From Bradyrhizobium sp. CSS354 (GTDB lineage: Bacteria > Pseudomonadota > Alphaproteobacteria > Rhizobiales > Xanthobacteraceae), in the NCBI RefSeq assembly GCF_029051725.1, contig NZ_JAACFU010000001.1, positions 620,001 to 684,000 on the forward strand: a stretch of 64,000 nt of DNA, in the 5' to 3' direction. Both the position numbers and the translations under genes were made by a program. Positions 58,284 through 64,000 of the stretch are shown piece by piece. Position 1 is the first letter of the stretch; the number at the start of each line of letters is the position of its first letter. Below the pieces are notes generated by a model that ran no database searches, had not been told where the DNA came from, and saw only the letters and a program-made list of their open reading frames with translations.

Positions 58284-60413
58284 TCAGAGCAGCCCTGCCC
58301 CGCGCGCCCATTTGTACTTGGCGCCGAGAACCTCGACCGGCAGTTCGGTCGAATAGGCATAGGCCGGGATGCCGTTCTGGTAGAGATATTCGGCGGCTTC
58401 CTCGACCTCGACGTCGCCGGCGAGCGAGGCGACGATCGGCTTCACGAAGCCCTTGGCCTCCATCTCCTTCTTCACCTCGACCATGTTGCGGGCGAACACC
58501 ATCGGCGGCGTGACGATGGTGTGCCAGTAGCCGAGGATCAGCGAATGGATGCGCTCGTCCGTCAGGCCGAGCTTCACCGTATTGACGTAGGTGATCGGCG
58601 GCTCGCCACCGGTGATGTCCACGGGATTTCCGGCCGCGCCAAACGGCGGGATGAACTTGCGGAACGCCGCATCCAGATCCGCCGGCATCGCCATCAGCGA
58701 CAGGCCGTTGTCGACGCAGGAGTCCGACAGCAGCACGCCCGAGCCGCCGGCACCGGTGATGATCAGCACGTTCTCGCCCTTCGGCGTCGGCAGCACCGGC
58801 ACGCCGCGCGCGAACTCGAGCAACTGCCGCAAGCTACGGGCGCGGATCACGCCGGACTGCGCCAGGACGTCCTCGTAGATCTTGTCGTTGCCGGCGAGCG
58901 CGCCGGTGTGCGACGAGGCCGCCTTCGCACCGGCCGAGGTGCGGCCGGCCTTGAGCACGATGACCGGCTTTTTCTTGGAGACGCGCTTTGCCGCTTCCGC
59001 AAAGGCGCGGCCGTCCTTGAGGTCTTCGCAATGCTGCGCGATCAGATTCGTGTTCGGATCCTGCTCGAAGAAGGCGAGCAGATCGTCCTCGTCGATATCG
59101 GACTTGTTGCCGAGGCCGACGATCGCCGACACACCCATCTTGGCCGAACGGGAGAAGCCGATGATGGCCATACCGATGCCGCCCGACTGCGAGGACAGCG
59201 CCGCGTGACCCTTGACGTCGTAGGCGGTGCAGAAGGTCGCGCAGAGATTGGCAGGCGTATAATAGAAGCCGTAGATGTTCGGTCCCATCAGGCGGATGTC
59301 GTACTTCTTGCCGACTTCGACGATCTCGGCCTGAAGCTCAGGCGCGCCGGCTTCCGCGAAGCCCGACGGGATCAGAACCGCGCCGGGAATTTTCTTCTCG
59401 CCGCATTCGGTGAGCGCCGCGGCCACGAACTTCGCAGGAATTGCGAACACGGCGGTGTCGATCACGCCGGGCACGTCCTTGACGCTCTTGTACGCCTTGT
59501 AGCCGAGGATCTCGGCGGCCTTGGGATGGATGGGGTAGATGTCGCCCTTGTAGCCGCCGTTGATGAGGTTCTTCATCACGGAATTGCCGATCTTGCCGTC
59601 TTCGGCCGAAGCGCCGACCACGGCAACCGCCTTCGGCTGCATGATGCGGCTCATGGCCGCGACGATCTCTTCGGTCGGGCGCGGCTTCGGCTTAGGCACG
59701 TAAGCGAAGTCGACGACGATGCGGACGTCGGCCGCGATCGCGTCCTTCGCCGTCGCGAACACCGGGTTGAGATCGAGCTCGACGATTTCGGGGAAATCGG
59801 TGACGAGCTGCGAAACCTTGACGATGACATCGGCGAGCGCCGTGCGGTTCACCGGCTCGCCGCCGCGAACGCCCTTCAAAATCTCATGCGCCTGGATACC
59901 GTCGAGCATCGACAGCGCGTCTTGCTTGGTCGCGGGCGCGAGGCGGAAGGTAATGTCCTTCAGGACTTCGACCAGCACACCGCCGAGGCCGAAGGCAACC
60001 AGCTTGCCGAACGAGGCGTCGGTGATCGACCCGACGATCACTTCGGTGCCGCCGGCCAGCATCTGCTGCACCTGGACACCCTCGATCTTGGCATCGGACT
60101 TGTACTTCCTGGTGTTCGAGAGGATCGTCTCGTAGGCCTTCTCGGCGTCTTCGGCCGTCTTGAGGCCGACGATGACGCCGCCGGCTTCGGTCTTGTGGAG
60201 AATGTCCGGCGAGACGATCTTCATCACCACCGGGAAGCCCATCGAGGCGGCCATCTTGCCGGCTTCGCCGGCCGATTTCGCCACACCCTCCTTCGGCACC
60301 GCAATGCCGTAGGCGTCGCAGACCAGTTTGCCTTCCGGCGCGGTCAGGCTGGTGCGCTTGTCCGCCTTGACCTGGTCAAGCACCTTGCGGACGGCATCTT
60401 TGGAATTGGACAT
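58284..60413 (-). CDS. Acetate--CoA ligase (ADP-forming)-family protein, ATP-grasp first
   Basis: A 709-residue fused enzyme. The N-terminal ATP-grasp domain (residues about 1-235: GFPVVMKIVSPDILHKTEAGGVIVGL, VLVEVLKDITFRLAP) precedes a CoA-binding Rossmann domain (AVVGASAEDGKIGNSVMKNL near 280) and a succinyl-CoA-synthetase-like domain with SSQSGGIGMAI and SHTGALAG, the latter fitting the phosphohistidine. It would interconvert an acid, CoA and ATP with an acyl-CoA and ADP. Divergent from the gntR-oxc-frc genes, it may activate oxalate or formate; that is inference. ATG at 60413 chosen; the frame extends to 60506 without a good site. Confidence 0.87.
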   Translation of the reverse strand: MSNSKDAVRKVLDQVKADKRTSLTAPEGKLVCDAYGIAVPKEGVAKSAGEAGKMAASMGFPVVMKIVSPDILHKTEAGGVIVGLKTAEDAEKAYETILSNTRKYKSDAKIEGVQVQQMLAGGTEVIVGSITDASFGKLVAFGLGGVLVEVLKDITFRLAPATKQDALSMLDGIQAHEILKGVRGGEPVNRTALADVIVKVSQLVTDFPEIVELDLNPVFATAKDAIAADVRIVVDFAYVPKPKPRPTEEIVAAMSRIMQPKAVAVVGASAEDGKIGNSVMKNLINGGYKGDIYPIHPKAAEILGYKAYKSVKDVPGVIDTAVFAIPAKFVAAALTECGEKKIPGAVLIPSGFAEAGAPELQAEIVEVGKKYDIRLMGPNIYGFYYTPANLCATFCTAYDVKGHAALSSQSGGIGMAIIGFSRSAKMGVSAIVGLGNKSDIDEDDLLAFFEQDPNTNLIAQHCEDLKDGRAFAEAAKRVSKKKPVIVLKAGRTSAGAKAASSHTGALAGNDKIYEDVLAQSGVIRARSLRQLLEFARGVPVLPTPKGENVLIITGAGGSGVLLSDSCVDNGLSLMAMPADLDAAFRKFIPPFGAAGNPVDITGGEPPITYVNTVKLGLTDERIHSLILGYWHTIVTPPMVFARNMVEVKKEMEAKGFVKPIVASLAGDVEVEEAAEYLYQNGIPAYAYSTELPVEVLGAKYKWARGAGLL

Positions 60414-60571
60414 GTGGCTCTCCCTTGACCTTGGTTCTTGCGTTCTCAAAGCGCGCGCGTGTTGCGGCTGCCCGTGATGCTTTCCATTCGCCGCGCTCTG
60501 TTCCATGTCGCGGAACGGAGTGGCATAAAGCCAAGGTTACTCCGCCGGCATGGATCAAAAATGGCTGGCGA

Positions 60572-60669
60572 TGGCATTTGGTATGCCAGAAGCCAACTTG
60601 TCAAGCTGCCGCGCACCTTAGAACGCTGCAAAAAATAGGCAGCTTGACATCTTGGTATTTGGTATGCCA
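60572..60669. promoter_or_regulatory. Twin GntR operators flanking a perfect inverted repeat (oxalate promoter region)
   Basis: TGGCATTTGGTATGCCA (60572-60588) and TGGTATTTGGTATGCCA (60653-60669) are 17-bp palindromes of the GntR/FCD type, 81 bp apart centre to centre. Between them TGTCAAGCTGCC (60599-60610) and its exact complement (60638-60647, extending to 60649) form a 12-bp inverted repeat around nearly the same midpoint. The region 60414-60725 contains only these sites. Confidence 0.7.
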
Positions 60670-60725
60670 AAAACTTTCCCGTTAATAATCCTGTAAAAGA
60701 CGACTCCCACTGGAGGAGATTCGTC

Positions 60726-61454
60726 GTGTCACTGCGGAAACCAACCAAGGCGTTGCCGAACATGGCCGAGGCAGATATCGCAATCGTTCGTATTGCCCCG
60801 GAGTCGAGCTTCAAGAACAAGGCGTACGACGCCTTGAAAGAAGCCATCCTCAAGATGGACATCTACTCGACGCCCGAGCCGGTGATGCTCGACGAGCGCG
60901 CGTTGTCCGAGCGCCTGGGTGTGAGCCGCACGCCGATCCGCGAAGCCATCGCGATGCTCGAGCAAGACGGTTTCGTGAAGACGGTTCCGCGCCGCGGCAT
61001 CATGGTGGTGCGAAGGACCAAGAGCGAGATCGTGGACATGATCCGCGCCTGGGCGGCGCTGGAGAGCATGGCCGCGCGCCTCATCACCGCCACGGCGCGC
61101 AAGAAAGACATCACGGCGCTGCGCGACTACTTCAAGGATTTTGGTAAGGACCGCCTCCCCCAGGATCACGTCGAGGAATATTCGCGCGCCAACATCGCCT
61201 TCCACCAGGCGCTGATCTCGCTGTCGGAATCACCGGTGCTGGTCGATCTCACCAACGACCTGCTGCTGCACGTGCGTGGCTATCGGCAATTGACTATCGG
61301 ACGCAAGGACCGCACCGCGACGTCGCTACCCGAGCATCTCGGCATGATCGAAGCCCTGGAGGCGCGCGATACCGAGCTCGCCGAGAAGCGCGCCCGCGAT
61401 CACACCCTTGGCCTTGCCGCTTACGTCGAAGCGCATGGTCAGGAACTCTTCTAG
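60726..61454 (+). CDS. GntR-family (FCD) regulator of oxalate genes
   Basis: A 242-residue regulator. The winged helix is at about residues 32-95 ([46 protein letters not shown]) and the FCD domain at 105-235. The GTG start at 60726 is favoured by GGAGGAG seven bases upstream; an internal ATG at 60762 is an alternative. It lies 80 bp ahead of oxc on the same strand and follows the twin operators, so autoregulation and control of oxc-frc and the divergent ligase are likely. Confidence 0.9.
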   Translation: MSLRKPTKALPNMAEADIAIVRIAPESSFKNKAYDALKEAILKMDIYSTPEPVMLDERALSERLGVSRTPIREAIAMLEQDGFVKTVPRRGIMVVRRTKSEIVDMIRAWAALESMAARLITATARKKDITALRDYFKDFGKDRLPQDHVEEYSRANIAFHQALISLSESPVLVDLTNDLLLHVRGYRQLTIGRKDRTATSLPEHLGMIEALEARDTELAEKRARDHTLGLAAYVEAHGQELF

Positions 61455-61534
61455 CCAGCAACGTTCACCATAAGGGCGAAGGCATCGCCCCCAAAAGCCC
61501 GAAACGGCATCTTGAGACCAGGGAGACAAGGCCC

Positions 61535-63268
61535 ATGCTGAATACCGCGACCAAGTCCGAAGCACCGGGCACCGAGCAGGAATTGACGGATGGTTTTCAT
61601 CTCGTCATCGACGCGCTCAAGCTGAACGGCATCAACACCATCTATAATGTGCCGGGCATCCCGATCACGGATTTGGGCCGCATGGCGCAGGCGGCCGGTA
61701 TTCGCATGATTTCGTTCCGCCACGAGCAGAACGCCGGTTATGCGGCGGGCATCGCCGGCTATCTCACCAAGAAGCCCGGCATCTGCCTCACCGTTTCCGC
61801 GCCCGGCTTCCTCAACGGTCTCACCGCGCTCGCGCACGCCACCACCAACTGCTACCCGATGATCCTGATCTCGGGCTCCTCCGAGCGCGAGATCGTCGAC
61901 CTCCAGCAGGGCGACTACGAAGAGATGGACCAGCTCGCGATCGCCAAGCCGCTGTGCAAGGCAGCCTATCGCGTGCTGCACGCCCAGGACATCGGCATCG
62001 GTCTTGCCCGCGCCATCCGTGCCGCCGTCTCCGGCCGTCCGGGCGGCGTCTATCTCGACCTGCCGGCAAAACTGTTCGGCCAGGTGATGAACGCCGATGC
62101 CGGCCGGAAGTCGCTGGTCAAGGTGATCGACGCGGCTCCCGCGCAGATCCCCTCGCCCGCTTCGATCAAGCGCGCGCTTGATGTTTTGAAGAGCGCAAAA
62201 CGTCCCCTCATCATCCTCGGCAAGGGCGCGGCCTACGCGCAGGCCGACGAAGAGATCAAAACCTTCGTCGAGCAGAGCGGCATCCCCTTCCTGCCGATGA
62301 GCATGGCCAAGGGCCTCCTCTCCGACACGCATCCGCAGTGCGCTGGCGCTGCCCGCTCGACGGTGCTGAAGGAATCCGACGTCGTGCTGCTGATCGGCGC
62401 CCGGCTGAACTGGCTGCTCTCGCACGGCAAGGGCAAGAACTGGGGCGAAGCGCCCAAGAAATTCATCCAGGTGGACATCGAGCCCAGGGAAATGGACTCC
62501 AACGTCGAGATCGTCGCGCCGGTCGTCGGCGACATCGGCTCGGTCGTCTCCGCCTTCAACCAGGCAATGGCTTCGGGCTGGACCGCCCCGCCGGCCGAAT
62601 GGACCAAGGCGATTTCGACCAAGCGCGAAGAGAACGTCGCCAAGATGGCGCCGAAGCTCATGAACAACAAGTCGCCGATGGACTATCACGGCGCGCTCGG
62701 CGTGCTGAAGAACGTCATCAAGGATCATCCCGAGGCGATCCTCGTCAACGAGGGCGCCAACACGCTCGACCTCGCCCGCGGCGTCATCGACATGTACAAG
62801 CCGCGCAAGCGTCTCGACGTCGGCACCTGGGGCGTGATGGGCATCGGCATGGGCCAGGCGATCGCGGCGGCTCTCGAGACCGGCCATCCCGTGCTCGCAG
62901 TGGAAGGCGACTCGGCCTTCGGCTTCTCCGGCATGGAGGTCGAAACCATCTGCCGCTACAATTTGCCGATCTGCGTCGTCATCTTCAACAATGACGGGAT
63001 CTATCGCGGCACCGACGTCAACGGCGCCAACGCCGATCCTGCGACGACGGTGTTCGTCAAGGGCGCCCGCTACGACAAGATGATGGAAGCCTTCGGCGGC
63101 GTCGGCGTGAACGCGACCTCGCCGGACGAGCTCAAGCGCGCGGTCAACGAAGCGATGGCTTCGGGCAAGCCGACGCTCATCAACGCCGTGATCGATCCGG
63201 CCGCCGGTTCCGAGAGCGGCCGCATCGGCAACCTCAATCCGCAGAGCGTTCTGCAGAAGAAGAAGTAA
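61535..63268 (+). CDS. oxc: Oxalyl-CoA decarboxylase
   Basis: A 577-residue ThDP enzyme that converts oxalyl-CoA to formyl-CoA and CO2. The PYR domain has [21 protein letters not shown] and [18 protein letters not shown] with the catalytic glutamate near residue 65. The PP domain has [22 protein letters not shown] followed by NNDGIY near 470-500. The C-terminal [10 protein letters not shown] tail follows the family lid region. GGGAGA precedes the ATG. With frc it makes the core of oxalate catabolism. Confidence 0.96.
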   Translation: MLNTATKSEAPGTEQELTDGFHLVIDALKLNGINTIYNVPGIPITDLGRMAQAAGIRMISFRHEQNAGYAAGIAGYLTKKPGICLTVSAPGFLNGLTALAHATTNCYPMILISGSSEREIVDLQQGDYEEMDQLAIAKPLCKAAYRVLHAQDIGIGLARAIRAAVSGRPGGVYLDLPAKLFGQVMNADAGRKSLVKVIDAAPAQIPSPASIKRALDVLKSAKRPLIILGKGAAYAQADEEIKTFVEQSGIPFLPMSMAKGLLSDTHPQCAGAARSTVLKESDVVLLIGARLNWLLSHGKGKNWGEAPKKFIQVDIEPREMDSNVEIVAPVVGDIGSVVSAFNQAMASGWTAPPAEWTKAISTKREENVAKMAPKLMNNKSPMDYHGALGVLKNVIKDHPEAILVNEGANTLDLARGVIDMYKPRKRLDVGTWGVMGIGMGQAIAAALETGHPVLAVEGDSAFGFSGMEVETICRYNLPICVVIFNNDGIYRGTDVNGANADPATTVFVKGARYDKMMEAFGGVGVNATSPDELKRAVNEAMASGKPTLINAVIDPAAGSESGRIGNLNPQSVLQKKK

Positions 63269-63280
63269 CCAGCCGCCGGG

Positions 63281-63393
63281 TCATTCCCCGCGCAAGCGGG
63301 GATCCAGTGATCGCCAGATCATCCCTGAGGCGAGCACTGAGGCCCAACTGAACCTTCAGCGAATACTGGATGCCCGCCTTCGCGGGCATGACG
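63281..63393. repeat. Composite hairpin repeat (CCAGTA/TACTGG type) between oxc and frc
   Basis: Left hairpin CCCCGC-GCAA-GCGGGG at about 63286-63301, ATCCAGT, a 50-base spacer, AATACTGG and right hairpin TGCCCGC-CTTC-GCGGGCA (63371-63388). Architecture equals that at 22752-22850. It sits inside the presumed oxc-frc operon and could alter the ratio of the two products. Confidence 0.75.
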
Positions 63394-63421
63394 GAAACAG
63401 AAGAGTAACAGGAGCAACACG

Positions 63422-64000
63422 ATGACAAAAGCGCTCGAGGGCGTTCGCATTCTCGACTTCACCCACGTCCAGTCCGGGCCGACCTGCACGCAGTTGCTCG
63501 CATGGTTCGGCGCCGACGTGATCAAGGTGGAACGTCCGGGTGTGGGTGACATCACCCGCGGCCAGCTGCAGGACATCCCGAACGTGGACAGCCTGTATTT
63601 CACCATGCTCAACCACAACAAGCGCTCGATCACGCTCGACACCAAGAACCCCAAGGGCAAGGAAGTTCTCACCGAGCTCATCAAGAAGTGCGACGTGCTG
63701 GTCGAGAACTTCGGCCCCGGCGTGCTCGACCGCATGGGCTTCCCTTGGGAGAAGATCCAGGCCATCAACCCGAAGATGATCGTCGCCTCGATCAAGGGCT
63801 TTGGTCCCGGACCGTACGAAGACTGCAAGGTCTATGAGAACGTCGCGCAGTGCACCGGCGGCGCCGCCTCCACCACCGGCTTCCGCGACGGCCTGCCGCT
63901 GGTGACCGGCGCGCAGATCGGCGACAGCGGCACCGGCCTGCATCTGGCGCTCGGCATCGTCACCGCACTCTATCAGCGCACCCATTCCGGCAAGGGCCAG
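63422..64000 (+). CDS. frc: Formyl-CoA:oxalate CoA-transferase, N-terminal part (cut by window edge)
   Basis: 193 residues of a CoA-transferase family III enzyme are visible, starting [20 protein letters not shown]. The catalytic aspartate fits [16 protein letters not shown] near residue 175, and VFxxx-type glycine loop residues around [14 protein letters not shown] are present. It moves CoA from formyl-CoA to oxalate, supplying oxalyl-CoA to oxc. AACAGGAG precedes the ATG. The usual length is about 425-430, so roughly 230 residues lie beyond the edge. Confidence 0.95.
   Translation, partial: MTKALEGVRILDFTHVQSGPTCTQLLAWFGADVIKVERPGVGDITRGQLQDIPNVDSLYFTMLNHNKRSITLDTKNPKGKEVLTELIKKCDVLVENFGPGVLDRMGFPWEKIQAINPKMIVASIKGFGPGPYEDCKVYENVAQCTGGAASTTGFRDGLPLVTGAQIGDSGTGLHLALGIVTALYQRTHSGKGQ

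Noticed and set aside
58521..60428. 635-codon open frame on the plus strand opposite the CoA ligase
   Set aside because: Mirror frame of a well-supported gene; no domain is recognisable and the composition is Arg/Asp/His-rich as in reverse-complement shadows.
1..64000. CRISPR arrays, tRNA or rRNA genes, prophage or integrative element
   Set aside because: I saw no regularly spaced repeats, cloverleaf-like sequences, integrases or phage genes.

Overview
The window looks like a chromosomal segment of a Bradyrhizobium-type alphaproteobacterium (Nitrobacteraceae). The basis is the high GC content, the cNOR order norEF-norCBQD with FNR/NnrR-type boxes, the density of ABC and TRAP-like uptake systems, and several families of short palindromic intergenic repeats typical of this group. 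I saw no phage, transposase, CRISPR, rRNA or tRNA gene. It reads as a core metabolic region rather than an island. Species assignment is inference.

Layout. (1) 1-4336: nitric oxide reductase genes norE, norF, norC, norB, norQ and the start of norD (cut by the left edge), all on the minus strand, with three TTG-N8-CAA boxes. (2) 4409-18240: an apparent 11-gene minus-strand sugar operon: galactofuranose-type transporter ytfQ-ytfR-ytfT-yjfF, a GntR regulator, a sugar 1-dehydrogenase, a mutarotase, a lactonase, and a second transporter chvE-gguA-gguB. A FAH-family keto-deoxy-sugar-acid dehydratase candidate lies upstream. This is the periplasm-to-lactone part of an oxidative galactose/arabinose pathway. 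(3) 18353-28243: a poorly characterised redox cluster: HEAT-repeat protein, AprB-like ferredoxin, AprA-like flavoprotein, ferredoxin-NADP reductase, DUF971 protein, CRP/FNR-family regulator, a NitT/TauT-type ABC transporter whose binding protein carries a NosL-like C-terminal domain, and a YeiH-type exporter. One short motif (AACTAATYG) recurs upstream of four of its transcription units. I consider this the best candidate for an undescribed system, probably for a sulfur compound.

(4) 28392-38372: a Liv-type ABC transporter divergent from an acyl-CoA ligase, TetR regulator, Baeyer-Villiger monooxygenase and DsbA-fold isomerase, with a TetR-like operator between the two arms. (5) 38382-44246: alanine dehydrogenase with a divergent Lrp regulator, a PaoABC-type molybdenum aldehyde oxidoreductase, and a small protein with a FixK-like box. 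(6) 44431-47806: a 2-hydroxyacid dehydrogenase divergent from a two-subunit ThDP decarboxylase, then a VanZ-like and a DUF1236 protein.

(7) 47922-58198: glyoxylate assimilation (gcl, hyi, glxR), adenine deaminase, a NYN-LOTUS protein, a tctCBA transporter and an IclR regulator. A 13-bp word is shared by the gcl and tctC leaders. (8) 58284-64000: oxalate metabolism: an ADP-forming-type acyl-CoA ligase, a GntR regulator, oxc and the beginning of frc (cut by the right edge). Two 17-bp operator copies flank a perfect inverted repeat in the divergent promoter. Oxalate, purine-derived glyoxylate and tricarboxylates give blocks 7 and 8 a common C2/C3 acid theme.
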